From positions 1 through 64,000 of the forward strand of contig CAWCEP010000008.1 in NCBI GenBank assembly GCA_963794615.1: a stretch of 64,000 bases of DNA, given 5' to 3'. Positions within the stretch are counted from its first letter, which is position 1, and each line of letters begins with the position of its first letter. The position numbers and the translations under genes were made by a program. A model generated the notes under the pieces. The model ran no database searches, was not told where the DNA came from, and saw only the letters and a list, made by a program, of their open reading frames with translations. Source of the DNA: Chersky-840 sp963794615 (lineage in GTDB: Bacteria > Actinomycetota > Acidimicrobiia > Acidimicrobiales > UBA8190). Shown here in pieces: positions 17,420-26,587 of this stretch.

Positions 17420-18199
17420 GTGCTTCTCGACGGAAAGACCGTGCTCGTCACGGGCGTGGGCGTTGGGCTCGGCCGGGAGTGCGCGGCCAGCGCTCTTCGC
17501 GACGGGGCCAACGTGGTCATGGGCGCCCGTCGCAAGGATGAACTGGCCAAGGTGACCGCCGAGCTCGACCCCGGCGGTGAGCGCAGCGCCCACCTGGCCA
17601 CCGACATCACCGATGCGGACTCCTGTGCGGCGTTCGTACAACTGGCCCAGGAACGGTTCGGCTCGGTCGACGCCCTCATCCAGGTGGCCGCCTTCGAGCA
17701 TGCCTGGGGCGGCCTCTACGACCTGAAGCTCGACGACTGGCGAGCTGCGTTCGATACCAACGTGCTCGGTGCGCTCACGCTTCTCCGACCGGTGGCCACG
17801 GCCATGAAGGAGAGCGGTGGCGGCTCGGTCGTGCTGATCGGTTCGCAGTCCATGTTCAAGCCCGCCATGCCCCAGGCCGGCTACGCCGCCTCCAAGAGCG
17901 CGCTGCTGACGACGATCTACTACCTGGCCGACGAGCTCGGCCCGGACAACATCCGCTGCAACATGGTCATCCCCTCGTGGATGTGGGGCCCGAACGTCCA
18001 GCTCTATGTCTCGGGGACCGCTCGGCACCAGGGTCGGAGCGAGGAGGAAGTCCTCGAGGAGTTGGTCGCCGACTTCCCGCTGCGCCGGATGACCGAGGAC
18101 GGAGAGGTGGCCGACGTCGCCGCCTTCTTCGCCTCCGACCACGCCAAGGCCGTCACCGGGCAGTACCTGCTCGTGAACGCCGGCGAGCTGATGCGATGA
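17420..18199 (+). CDS. Short-chain dehydrogenase/reductase
   Basis: A 259-residue classical SDR, NAD(P)-dependent. The cofactor motif is TGVGVGLGREC (TGxxxGxG), the strand-4 segment is QVAAFEHAWGG (in place of NNAG), and the catalytic Ser-Tyr-Lys is in LIGSQSMFKPAMPQAGYAAS followed by K. The start GTG at 17420 follows AGAAGGGGC. The stop overlaps the next gene's ATG (ATGA), showing translational coupling to the dihydrodipicolinate-reductase-like gene. The substitution of NNAG by VAAFEH suggests a divergent subgroup; such proteins are common in actinobacterial terpenoid or steroid breakdown. Confidence 0.9.
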   Translation: MLLDGKTVLVTGVGVGLGRECAASALRDGANVVMGARRKDELAKVTAELDPGGERSAHLATDITDADSCAAFVQLAQERFGSVDALIQVAAFEHAWGGLYDLKLDDWRAAFDTNVLGALTLLRPVATAMKESGGGSVVLIGSQSMFKPAMPQAGYAASKSALLTTIYYLADELGPDNIRCNMVIPSWMWGPNVQLYVSGTARHQGRSEEEVLEELVADFPLRRMTEDGEVADVAAFFASDHAKAVTGQYLLVNAGELMR

Positions 18200-19275
18200 C
18201 GGGCAGCCCCAAGCGAGTGGTCGTCTGGGGAACCGGCTTCGTCGGCCGGATGGTGATCCCCGAGATCGTCCGCCATCCGGCCTTCGAGCTGGTGGGTGTG
18301 GGCGTCAGCGCCCCCGCAAAGGTGGGCCGTGACGTCGGCGAGATCTGCGGCATCGGCAAGGTCGGCATCACCGCCACCGACGACGTGGCCTCTCTGATCT
18401 CGCTCCGTCCCGACGCCCTCGTGCACTACGGACCGACCGCCGCCCACGCCCCCGACAACATCGCGCTTCTGGGCACCTTCCTCGGCGCCGGAATCGACGT
18501 CTGCTCCACGGCCATGACGCCCTGGGTGTGGCCTGCCATGGCCCAGAACCCGCCGTCGTGGATCGATCCCATCACCAAGGCCTGCGAAGAGGGCAGATCG
18601 TCGTGCTTCACGACCGGCATCGACCCGGGCTTCGCCAACGATCTCTTCCCCATGACCCTCATGGGTCTCTGTGGCGAAGTCCGCTCCGTCAAGGCGCTCG
18701 AGATCCTCGACTACATCAACTACGAGGGGGACTACGAGGACGAGATGGGCATCGGCCGATCACCTGACTACGTCCCGCTGCTGGAGCACACCGACATCCT
18801 GATCATGTCGTGGGGCGCAACGGTGCCGATGATCGCCCACGCCGTCGGCATCGAACTCGACGAGATCACGACCACCTGGGAGAAATGGGTCACCGACACA
18901 CCCATCACAACCGCCAAAGGCGTCATCGACGCCGGTAACGTGGCGGCGATCCGCTTCACCATCAACGGCATCTACCGCGGTGAGACCCGGATCGGTCTCG
19001 AACACATCAACCGGATCGGGACCGAGGCTGCCCCCGCCTGGCCCCGCGGCACGCAGGACGACGTCTACCGGGTCGTCATCGACGGATCGCCTTCGATCAC
19101 GCAGGAAACGGCATTCCGCTTCACCGACGGAAGTGGCCGCGACGCCGCTGCGGCCGGGTGTCTCGCCACCGGGCTACGGGCGCTGAATGCCGTGCCCGCC
19201 GTGAACGAACTTCCGCCGGGCTGGGTCACCGCGCTCGATCTGCCCCTGATCCCGGGAGTCGGCACCATCCGGTGA
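18196..19275 (+). CDS. Dihydrodipicolinate-reductase-like NAD(P)H-dependent oxidoreductase
   Basis: A 359-residue protein with an N-terminal Rossmann fold (VVVWGTGFVGRMVIPEIV) and a C-terminal alpha/beta domain. It belongs to the family containing 2,4-diaminopentanoate dehydrogenase and many uncharacterised actinobacterial enzymes labelled NADH-dependent amine dehydrogenase or dihydrodipicolinate reductase-like, rather than to DapB proper. Relevant segments are HYGPTAAHAPDNIALLGTFL, FTTGIDPGFANDLFPM and LDYINYEGDYEDEMG. Its start codon overlaps the stop of the SDR, so the two are made together and probably act on the same ketone or aldehyde intermediate. The substrate is unknown. Confidence 0.85.
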   Translation: MTGSPKRVVVWGTGFVGRMVIPEIVRHPAFELVGVGVSAPAKVGRDVGEICGIGKVGITATDDVASLISLRPDALVHYGPTAAHAPDNIALLGTFLGAGIDVCSTAMTPWVWPAMAQNPPSWIDPITKACEEGRSSCFTTGIDPGFANDLFPMTLMGLCGEVRSVKALEILDYINYEGDYEDEMGIGRSPDYVPLLEHTDILIMSWGATVPMIAHAVGIELDEITTTWEKWVTDTPITTAKGVIDAGNVAAIRFTINGIYRGETRIGLEHINRIGTEAAPAWPRGTQDDVYRVVIDGSPSITQETAFRFTDGSGRDAAAAGCLATGLRALNAVPAVNELPPGWVTALDLPLIPGVGTIR

Positions 19276-19291
19276 GCAAGGGCGGCACCGA

Positions 19292-19316
19292 CCGGACGGC
19301 TCCCCCTAGCGTCCGG
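19292..19316. terminator. Possible bidirectional terminator hairpin
   Basis: CCGGACG (19292-19298) and CGTCCGG (19310-19316) form a 7-bp stem with an 11-base loop. It lies between the convergent genes ending at 19275 and 19306 and overlaps the stop of the latter. There is no T-tract. Confidence 0.4.
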
Positions 19317-20871
19317 GCCGGACACGCTTGGCCAGAAGCGCCTCGTTCTGCTCGAGAATGATGCGAAACGGTCCACCCCGCCTGGTGAGGCGGCGCACCA
19401 GAGGGTCGTTCGCCGAGGTACTCGACGTCTCGAGCAACACGTACTGGACGGATGCGGCACTCTCAGGGGGTTCGGTTGCGCTCGTCCCGTAGTACGACCG
19501 CTCCCAAGGATTGGGGAAGGTATAGATCTGATCGCGGTGGGACAGATGGGGGACCACGTTGTAGGTAGCCGACACGCCCGCCCCCGCCGGCACCATGCCC
19601 ACCATCTTGTCCAGCGTGGCCATCTGGGGGGTAGCGTTGAGTGCCCAGATGCCGGTTCGGTACAGCGGACCGTTGAGGCGCGACGGCGACCACGCCACAT
19701 TCGAGGCCAACGCACAGGCACACACCGTGCCGACCAGCAGCCGGCGCAGGCCCGGCGTTCGGAAGCGTCCCGCTGCTTCGATGACGGCGAGGAAGATCCC
19801 GGCCGCGACGAACGCACCGTATTGGAACCGGATGTCATGGGTGTAGGCCTGATTATCGGAGACGTTGACGAGCAAGGTCGGGAGTGCGAGGAACAACGTC
19901 CCCGGCGCTAGAAGGGCGATGCCGGCGACCGGCACCAGCATCTGGGAATAGTACTGATAGCGGTCATGGCTGAACGCCAGTCGCAAGATCCGTGTCGGAT
20001 GGCGCACGGAGTTGTACAGGATCTCGCCCATCGAATTGCCGAGGGACGAGAACTGGTATGCGAAGAAGGGTGCCGCGGTGGGACTCGCGCTGGGGAGGAT
20101 CACCTCGACGCACAGGAGGAACCACGCCAGGGCACCGGCCGCGGTGACGAGCCCTGCCCGCCGGTGACGGCGAACGGCGAGCACGATCCCGAGGGCGATG
20201 ATCGGGAGCGCGGCGTCCTCTTTGGTGGCCAGCACGAGCACCACACAGACCGCGTACCAACGCCAGCGCCCCCGATCCGCGAACCAATACGCGAAGAGCA
20301 GGGCTGGGACACCGAGGTATTCGGGCTGAAACGGCCACTTCGTCATCCACTCCACGGCCGGGTACAGCAGCCACGCCAGCGGGATGCCGAGAGCGAGCCA
20401 CGGATCTCGCAGACGGTCCCGGGCCAGGAGCCAGAGTGGGATCGCACTCAAGGAGAACGCCAGGGTCTGGACGAGATAGAGGAAGTGGGGCCCGGCGCCG
20501 AGCCAGTAGAAGGGCACCAGCAGATAGATGATCGGGTTCACGTGATTGGCCCACATATTGAGGCCACGAATCGTGATGAACGGATTCAGGTGGTGGGCGG
20601 CCAGCCAGATCTCCTGGTCGAAGATGCCCATGTCGTAGTCGAAGGTGCCGTAGTGCGACTGTTGGAGCCAGTCCAAATGAAGGAAGACGAGGCTGTACAC
20701 GAGGATCATCGCCCCCAGGACGACCTCGGCCCTGGCCCACGTTCCGGTCTTGCTTCGCAGCCGCTGATAGGTGGGCTGAACCCAAGGAGCGAACCCAAGA
20801 TCCGTCCACGACGGTACGAGCGATGGCGATGGCTCTCCGTCGTCCCCGGTGTCTGTCTTGGGAATGGTCAC
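19306..20871 (-). CDS. DUF2079 multi-pass membrane protein
   Basis: A 521-residue integral membrane protein. The diagnostic N-terminal loop FDYDMGIFDQEIWLAAHH and NHVNPIIYLLVPFYWL are hallmarks of DUF2079, a GT-C-like family (related in architecture to polyprenyl-linked mannosyltransferases). About ten hydrophobic helices precede an extracytoplasmic C-terminal domain (about 390-521) containing ATYNVVPHLSHRDQIYTFPN. The family may transfer sugars from lipid donors outside the membrane, but no activity is proven. The upstream HAD gene is 32 bases away on the same strand and is probably co-transcribed. Confidence 0.88.
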   Translation of the reverse strand: MTIPKTDTGDDGEPSPSLVPSWTDLGFAPWVQPTYQRLRSKTGTWARAEVVLGAMILVYSLVFLHLDWLQQSHYGTFDYDMGIFDQEIWLAAHHLNPFITIRGLNMWANHVNPIIYLLVPFYWLGAGPHFLYLVQTLAFSLSAIPLWLLARDRLRDPWLALGIPLAWLLYPAVEWMTKWPFQPEYLGVPALLFAYWFADRGRWRWYAVCVVLVLATKEDAALPIIALGIVLAVRRHRRAGLVTAAGALAWFLLCVEVILPSASPTAAPFFAYQFSSLGNSMGEILYNSVRHPTRILRLAFSHDRYQYYSQMLVPVAGIALLAPGTLFLALPTLLVNVSDNQAYTHDIRFQYGAFVAAGIFLAVIEAAGRFRTPGLRRLLVGTVCACALASNVAWSPSRLNGPLYRTGIWALNATPQMATLDKMVGMVPAGAGVSATYNVVPHLSHRDQIYTFPNPWERSYYGTSATEPPESAASVQYVLLETSSTSANDPLVRRLTRRGGPFRIILEQNEALLAKRVRPGR

Positions 20872-20903
20872 CGACGCCCCTCGTGCGTAGGCCGGCCTGA
20901 AGG

Positions 20904-21563
20904 TTACTCCGGCGTGTAAAGGACCTCGGGGAGGTCCCGCATTTCGTCGAACACGACTGCCCCTTCGAGCGACAGTTGAGAGGCGCTTGTAACGCCACCG
21001 GCATAGGCGAAGACGGCCATGCCGGCGGCGAGACCGGCCTTGACCCCGGAAATGCTGTCCTCCACGACGGCACAGCGTCCCGGCAGGACGCCCATGTGGG
21101 AGGCGGCGTGCAGGAAGATGTCAGGGGCCGGTTTGCCGTGCTCGACGTCGTCCGCACTGAATATGTGCCCTCGGAATCGAGCGAGCAGGCCTGTGATCCC
21201 AAGGGTGAATTGCAACCTCTGGTGGCTCCCACTCGATGCGACGCACGTCGCTGCGGTGATCCGGTCGAGTGCTTCCCTGATACCCGGAACGGGCACGAGC
21301 TCACGCTCGAACACCTCCTCCCGATCGCGCGATTCGAACTCGCCCTCCCAATCGATACCCTGGCCGAGGTGTCGTTCGATCTCTCGCTGCATGTGAGCGG
21401 CGGATCGGCCCACGAAACGGTCCACGATGTCCGACTCCGTGAGCGGCCAACCCAGACCGGCGAGAATCTCTGCCTCGACGCGGATCGCCAGCCTCTCACT
21501 GTCGACGAGGACGCCGTCGCAATCGAAGATCACCAGGTCGAACGCACTCACGGTGCCGCGCAC
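20904..21563 (-). CDS. HAD-superfamily phosphatase (beta-phosphoglucomutase-like subgroup)
   Basis: A 219-residue HAD hydrolase. Motif I is FDCDGVLVDSE (nucleophile and acid/base aspartates), motif II is the serine in CVASSGSHQRL, motif III is the lysine in HGKPAPDIFLHAA, and motif IV is AVVEDSISGVKAG. The cap domain between motif I and II is the C1 type seen in beta-phosphoglucomutase and sugar-phosphate phosphatases. Likely substrates are small phosphorylated sugars. It precedes the DUF2079 gene by 32 bases and is divergent from the GH31 gene, so a carbohydrate-related unit is plausible. An alternative GTG start lies 12 bases downstream of 21563. Confidence 0.9.
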   Translation of the reverse strand: MRGTVSAFDLVIFDCDGVLVDSERLAIRVEAEILAGLGWPLTESDIVDRFVGRSAAHMQREIERHLGQGIDWEGEFESRDREEVFERELVPVPGIREALDRITAATCVASSGSHQRLQFTLGITGLLARFRGHIFSADDVEHGKPAPDIFLHAASHMGVLPGRCAVVEDSISGVKAGLAAGMAVFAYAGGVTSASQLSLEGAVVFDEMRDLPEVLYTPE

Positions 21564-21806
21564 CGAGACCGACTTCGACCGCCATCTCGTGCCGATGGGC
21601 CCACCCGGCGGTCGGGAGCCGTTGCCCCTCGTTCGCCACCGAGGCGGTCATCACGACCGATCGCGACCTCCGTCATCGCTCACCCCCGTGCCCCATGCCC
21701 GCTTCGCCGCACCACGCTACCGAAGCTCCCGGGCCATCCTCCGACCGCACCGTCCCGGCGCGTTCGGTCCCGCGTCGATCGATCTCCGACACAGTAAGGT
21801 GCCGCC

Positions 21807-24758
21807 GTGTCGAGTACGTCACCTGCCCGTCGCGACCGGAAGGGACGCGGCAGGGGTCGACGGGCCGTCGTCGTCATCGTGGCGGTGGCCGTCGTCGGGG
21901 TGGTGGCGACGACGTCAACGTCGTCGGCGTCCTCGGTGACCGACACCGCGCCGGTGAATCTCTCGACATCGGTCGACATGACCAACGGTCTGGCCCACCC
22001 ATCGGCCGTGGTGCGCGCCGGTCCAGCCCGGATCGAGGTGCTCAGCCCCACCTTGCTCCGACTCGAGTACTCGCCCTCGGAGAGCTTCGAGAACAACCCC
22101 ACGGTCAACGCCTTGGACCGCCGCACGCCGGTCCCGCGCTACACGGCCGGTACGGCCGGAGGGTGGCTCACCGTTCGGACCAGCCAAGCCACGCTGCGCT
22201 ACCGGGTCGGCTCCGGTCCCTTCACGGCTGCCAACACCACGCTGCGTTTTGCCGACGGGCCCCGTGACGTCTCCACCGTGCATCCCACCTGGGATTGGGA
22301 ATGCCCCTTCGAGCAGACGTGTCAAGCCGGCTCAGCCGTCCTCGCTGACGGCGCAACGCTCAGCTACAACACCCCGGGCTACCAGAGCAGCGCCGGCTAC
22401 GTGGGCAATCTTCGGGCCAAGGATGCCAGCGCCACCTGGGACATCCTGGGAGCACCGGCGGGCCCATCGGAGCTGGCGATCCGGTACGCGAACGTCGCGG
22501 TCCCGCCTGCCGGCGAGAAGCCGAGCACGCTCGCCGTGGTGATCAACGGCCACCTTCGTTCCACCTTGGCGGCGGTCGCCACCGACAGTGCACATCCATG
22601 GTCGACGCTCACGACCACGACGTCGCTCCACGCCGGGTCCAACACGGTGCAGGTGCGGTGCAGCGCGGACGAACGATGCAACGTGGAGCTCGACACCTTG
22701 GCCGTCGGGCCGGCGGGGGCTCCCGCGCCGGGCCCGGTGCAGACGGACCCCTTGGGGGGCTGGGTCCGAGGCTTCGACACCTTCACCTACGAGCCGGTCC
22801 AGCCGTGTGCAGCCGGATCTTCGGGGGCGACGTGCCAGAACAGCTTCGAGCCCCTGCACGCCGACGGACTCCTCGACCGCGCCGGCTGGAGACTGTTGGA
22901 CGATTCCGAGAGCGCCTTGTGGACGGCCCAGGGATGGGTCGAGCCCCGACCGCGAGGCGGGGACGTGGAAGACGGATATCTGTTCGTCTACGGTGACAAC
23001 TACACCGGCGCGCTGCGGACGTTGGCGACACTGACGGGCCCGGCACCGCTGCTCCCCCGCAATGTCTTCGGGGTCTGGTACTCCGACTACACCCCGTATT
23101 CCGGTGCTTCCATCGAGCACTCGGTCTACCCCGCCTTCCAGAAGAGCGATGTACCGCTCGACACGCTCTCGCTCGACACCGATTGGAAGGCCCCCAACAA
23201 CTGGGACGGGTGGGAGTGGAACCCGACGCTCTTCCCCCATCCCGGTGCCTTCCTGCAATGGGCCCACGCTCGTGGCATCGACGTCACGTTGAACATTCAT
23301 TCGAGTATCGCCGTCGATGATCCGAAGGTGCCGAGCGCGCAACGCATCGCGGGGACGACCCTCCCCAAGACAAGCTGCCAAGCCGGGATCTGCAAGGTCT
23401 GGGACTGGAGCTCGGTCCGCCAGGCCGAGTCCAACTTCGACCTCCAGCAGAGCTTTCAGAAGCAGGGAGTCGCGTTCTGGTGGCTGGACTGGTGCTGTGA
23501 TGCGTCGACCGTGTCCATGCGGGGCGTCACCCCTGATTCGTGGATCGGGCACCTCTACGCCCAGGAGATGGTGAACCAGGGTCAGCGCGGCTTTGTGCTG
23601 GCTCGCATCGGCTCGTCCAACGGCAACCCCCAGAGGGTCTATCCGGCCGGTCCGTGGTCCGATCACACCTCCGCCGTCGCCTTCACCGGCGATGCCTGGG
23701 GGACCTGGAATACCCTGGCCCAGGAGGTGGCACTGACTCCGGACGAAGCCACCATCGGCGAGCCCTACGTGAGCGACGACGTCGGCAGCTTTCTGGGGGC
23801 GCCGCCCGGGACGGTCCTCGATGCCGCCGATCTCTACGACCGGTGGGTGCAGTTCGGGACGTTCCAGCCCATTCTGCGGCTCCACTCCAACAACGACGAT
23901 CGACTCCCCTGGCAGTACCCGCAGCCCGTCCAAGGCATCACCGAAGCGTTCCTCCGTCTCCGACAGGCGCTCGTCCCGTACACCTACACACTCGCCGAGG
24001 AGGCGCACGCCGACGCCGTGCCCATGGTGCAGCCGCTGTACCTCGACTACCCGGAGCAGGCCGCCGCCTACGCACATCCCGAGGAATACCTCTACGGGTC
24101 CGACATGGTGGTCGCTCCCGTGACCTCGCCTGGAGTCGACCCCGCCACCGCGGTCTGGCTCCCTCCGGGGCGGTGGACCGACTTCTTCACCGGGGCGACA
24201 TTCACGGGGCCGATGACCACCTCCGTGTCGGTCCCGCTGAACCGGATGCCGGTGTTCGTCCGAGCGGGCGGGATCATTCCCGAGCAGACGGGGCCGAGCA
24301 CGTCCCCGGCGGCGGCGTCCAAGGCGCTGGTCCTCGACGTCTTCCCCGGCTCGAGCGGGCGATTCAACCTCTACTCCGACAGCGGGACAGGCCTCGGCTA
24401 CACCAAGGGCCAGGACGGCCTGACGTCGATCACCGACGACGTCCACCCGGTCGGAGCGACGGGGGCGACTGTCAGCGTGCACATCGGCGCCACCACCGGC
24501 CGCTTCCCGGGTCAATCCCGTGCGCTTGCCTACCGCCTCGAGATGGTGGACCTGTCGGTGCCCTCCCAGGTCACGCTGAACGGACAGCCGCTCGCGGAAC
24601 AGACACCGGGATCGAATGCCCCCGGGTGGTATTACCAGCCGACGACCACCACCGTGGTCGTCGACACGCCGATGACGCCGATCAACCGGGCGACCACTGT
24701 CGTCGTGTCGGGAACTCGATCACTGGATCGCTCCGAACCCACGACACCATCATCGTGA
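21807..24758 (+). CDS. Secreted glycoside hydrolase family 31 enzyme with CBM35-like insert
   Basis: A 983-residue exported alpha-glycosidase. A basic start and hydrophobic helix (AVVVIVAVAVVGVVATT) form the signal. An N-terminal GH31 beta-sandwich (about 60-190) is followed by an apparent carbohydrate-binding insertion (about 195-310; ATWDILGAPAGPSELAIRY, LHAGSNTVQVRC, CNVELDTLAVGP). The catalytic barrel then has FGVWYSDYTPYSG, LDTLSLDTDWK, the nucleophile Asp561 in FWWLDWCC, and the probable acid/base Asp629 in FTGDAWGTWN. Family 31 enzymes act on alpha-glucosides or alpha-xylosides and retain configuration. C-terminal beta domains follow (RMPVFVRAGGIIPEQ). GTG 21807 is preceded by AAGGTG. 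The enzyme is complete and likely degrades external polysaccharide. Confidence 0.9.
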   Translation: MSSTSPARRDRKGRGRGRRAVVVIVAVAVVGVVATTSTSSASSVTDTAPVNLSTSVDMTNGLAHPSAVVRAGPARIEVLSPTLLRLEYSPSESFENNPTVNALDRRTPVPRYTAGTAGGWLTVRTSQATLRYRVGSGPFTAANTTLRFADGPRDVSTVHPTWDWECPFEQTCQAGSAVLADGATLSYNTPGYQSSAGYVGNLRAKDASATWDILGAPAGPSELAIRYANVAVPPAGEKPSTLAVVINGHLRSTLAAVATDSAHPWSTLTTTTSLHAGSNTVQVRCSADERCNVELDTLAVGPAGAPAPGPVQTDPLGGWVRGFDTFTYEPVQPCAAGSSGATCQNSFEPLHADGLLDRAGWRLLDDSESALWTAQGWVEPRPRGGDVEDGYLFVYGDNYTGALRTLATLTGPAPLLPRNVFGVWYSDYTPYSGASIEHSVYPAFQKSDVPLDTLSLDTDWKAPNNWDGWEWNPTLFPHPGAFLQWAHARGIDVTLNIHSSIAVDDPKVPSAQRIAGTTLPKTSCQAGICKVWDWSSVRQAESNFDLQQSFQKQGVAFWWLDWCCDASTVSMRGVTPDSWIGHLYAQEMVNQGQRGFVLARIGSSNGNPQRVYPAGPWSDHTSAVAFTGDAWGTWNTLAQEVALTPDEATIGEPYVSDDVGSFLGAPPGTVLDAADLYDRWVQFGTFQPILRLHSNNDDRLPWQYPQPVQGITEAFLRLRQALVPYTYTLAEEAHADAVPMVQPLYLDYPEQAAAYAHPEEYLYGSDMVVAPVTSPGVDPATAVWLPPGRWTDFFTGATFTGPMTTSVSVPLNRMPVFVRAGGIIPEQTGPSTSPAAASKALVLDVFPGSSGRFNLYSDSGTGLGYTKGQDGLTSITDDVHPVGATGATVSVHIGATTGRFPGQSRALAYRLEMVDLSVPSQVTLNGQPLAEQTPGSNAPGWYYQPTTTTVVVDTPMTPINRATTVVVSGTRSLDRSEPTTPSS

Positions 24759-24802
24759 GCCCGACCGAAAAGGGACGGGGCTCGCCGCGCTGACGCCGCG
24801 AC

Positions 24803-26170
24803 TCAGGACCAGTCGATCCTCGTCGCCGGCATGAGACTCTGGCCCTCGGGGCCCGGCTTCACCGCCAGCACTTGGTGGATCGAGATACCGCCGTCATCGA
24901 AACCGACGGCGGAGGCCGCCATGTACAGCAACCACACCCTCGCCCGGCCAATGCCGACCAGCTCTACGGCCTGTTCCCATCGTGTCTGGAGATTGACGAC
25001 CCAGGCCCGCAGGGTCTTGGCATAGTGCTCGCGCAGTGATTCCACGTCCCGCACCTCGAAGCCGGCCTGCTCCATGGCCAAGACCACGTCGCCGACATCG
25101 AGCAACTCTCCGTCGGGGAAGACATACCGTCCGAGAAAGGAATGCGGGCCCAGCCGTGAACCTCCGACGCTCGAGATGGCGTGGTTGAGCAGCCGACCGG
25201 TCGGAACGAGCAGTTCGTGCAGCACCTGGAAATACCCGGCCATCTTTGACCGGCCGACGTGCTCGAACATGCCGATCGAGGAGATGGCGTCGAACCTCTC
25301 CCCCGCCACGTCCCGGTAGTCCTGGACCCGGATCTCGACGTGCCCGTCCAATCCGGCCTCGGTGACCCGCCGCCGAGCCGCCTCGGCCTGAGCCCTGCTC
25401 AAGGTGACACCGACGACGTCAGCCCCAAAGGAACGGGCGGCGTGCATGGCCATCGAACCCCACCCGCATCCCACGTCCAGGAGCCGCATCCCGGGCCTCT
25501 GGTGGAGGCCGAGCTTTCGACAGACGAGGTCATGCTTGGCGTCCTGGGCGGCTTCGAGACTCATGGGGTCGGTGACGAATCGAGCACACGAGTACGTCAA
25601 GCTGGGTCCGAGCACCAGCTCGTAGAACCCGTTCCCGATGTCGTAGTGATGGCTGATGACTTCCGCGTCCCGGCGTTTGGAGTGTCGAATCCCCCGTGGC
25701 GATGCCTCTTCCTCGGGTCGCGCCGGAGGGGTCCCGATCACACCGAGACGTCGGGCCGCCTGAAAGGCACGGACGAAGAGGGCGACCCCCTTCGACAGAT
25801 CCCGGGGAGCTGCGTCGCGCAGACCTCCGAGCACGTCCACGAGGTCGCCACGGAAGTCGAGATCACCCGAGACGAAGCCCCGCGCCAGGCCGAGCTCGCC
25901 CGGAGCCCACACCAAACGACGCAACGCATCCGGCGAGTGCACGACGACGGACCCCGCCCCCGCCGCGTGCCCGAGGGTACTGCCGTCCCAAAACTCGAAT
26001 CGCACACCGGCCTGGTCTCCACCGACGACGGAGATGACGGGCCGCAGCACCTCGGCGACGGTCGGACCGGAGGTCGAGCCACCGGAAGGCGACGAGCCGG
26101 CCGACGAAGGCGGATGGTCCGACCCCGTGCCCCACGGTGTCTGGATGTCGGTTCTCTCCTGCGTGGTCAT
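24803..26170 (-). CDS. Cyclopropane-fatty-acyl-phospholipid synthase-type methyltransferase
   Basis: A 455-residue S-adenosylmethionine enzyme that would add a methylene (or methyl) group to unsaturated acyl chains of membrane phospholipids. An N-terminal lipid-binding part (about 35-150) precedes the methyltransferase domain; SHHYDIGNGFYELVLGPS and LTYSCARF are the family entry motif, LLDVGCGWGSMAMHAA is the SAM loop, and SIGMFEHVGRSKMAGYF is the active-site segment containing the glutamate-histidine pair. ATG 26170 is chosen because GGGAGG precedes it; the longer ORF adds an unlikely tail. It is divergent from livG across a repeat-rich 417-bp region. Confidence 0.9.
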   Translation of the reverse strand: MTTQERTDIQTPWGTGSDHPPSSAGSSPSGGSTSGPTVAEVLRPVISVVGGDQAGVRFEFWDGSTLGHAAGAGSVVVHSPDALRRLVWAPGELGLARGFVSGDLDFRGDLVDVLGGLRDAAPRDLSKGVALFVRAFQAARRLGVIGTPPARPEEEASPRGIRHSKRRDAEVISHHYDIGNGFYELVLGPSLTYSCARFVTDPMSLEAAQDAKHDLVCRKLGLHQRPGMRLLDVGCGWGSMAMHAARSFGADVVGVTLSRAQAEAARRRVTEAGLDGHVEIRVQDYRDVAGERFDAISSIGMFEHVGRSKMAGYFQVLHELLVPTGRLLNHAISSVGGSRLGPHSFLGRYVFPDGELLDVGDVVLAMEQAGFEVRDVESLREHYAKTLRAWVVNLQTRWEQAVELVGIGRARVWLLYMAASAVGFDDGGISIHQVLAVKPGPEGQSLMPATRIDWS

Positions 26171-26310
26171 CGTGTCCTCCCATACCCTCGAGTCCAGCGA
26201 CGTCGATCCCCTCCGATCGATCTCCACGCGGCCAGGTCACGGGTCGAGCCGACGTCCACGGAACACGCCCACATTTTTGCCGTCGGCGCGGCGGGCCGCC
26301 AGCGCCGGTG

Positions 26311-26342
26311 GGCCCGAGATCGGCGTCGACCGATCTCGGGCC
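26311..26342. promoter_or_regulatory. 13-bp perfect inverted repeat in the divergent cfa-like/livG region
   Basis: GGCCCGAGATCGG and its exact complement CCGATCTCGGGCC flank a 6-base loop. Two smaller dyads follow at about 26471-26485 (CGGCGT/ACGCCG) and 26523-26551 (ACCACACGG/CCGTGTGGT). The region separates two divergently transcribed genes, where a terminator is not expected, so operators or an attenuating leader of livG are more likely. No T-tract follows any of them. Confidence 0.5.
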
Positions 26343-26587
26343 GTCGGCATGATCTGATGGGCACCGAGAGCCCGGGCGCGAACGGTGCCACTGTCGATCT
26401 CGCGCGCCGCCCGGGGGACAGGCTCGACGCCGTCGGCAACGCGAGACGGGGTCTCATCGCCCATTCCCGTCGGCGTGAGACGCCGTCGGTAATATCTCCG
26501 ACAATGCAGGGGGCTGCGGGGGACCACACGGGACATTTGGGTCCGTGTGGTTCGACCGCCCCGGTCCATGAGCCGAAGTAGCGTCTG

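Noticed and set aside
19964..21499. 511-residue minus-strand open frame overlapping DUF2079 and HAD genes
   Set aside because: It is out of frame with both recognised proteins and is Arg/Pro-rich.
22332..24515. 727-residue minus-strand open frame
   Set aside because: It is the antisense shadow of the GH31 gene; low-complexity Gly/Arg/Asp composition and no family motifs.
24757..24783. 6-bp GAGCCC/GGGCTC stem between GH31 and the cyclopropane-synthase-type gene
   Set aside because: It is too short to distinguish from chance at this GC content, and has no T-tract.
25259..26581. 440-residue plus-strand open frame
   Set aside because: It is antisense to the cyclopropane-synthase-type gene and runs through the repeat-rich control region; no protein-like sequence.
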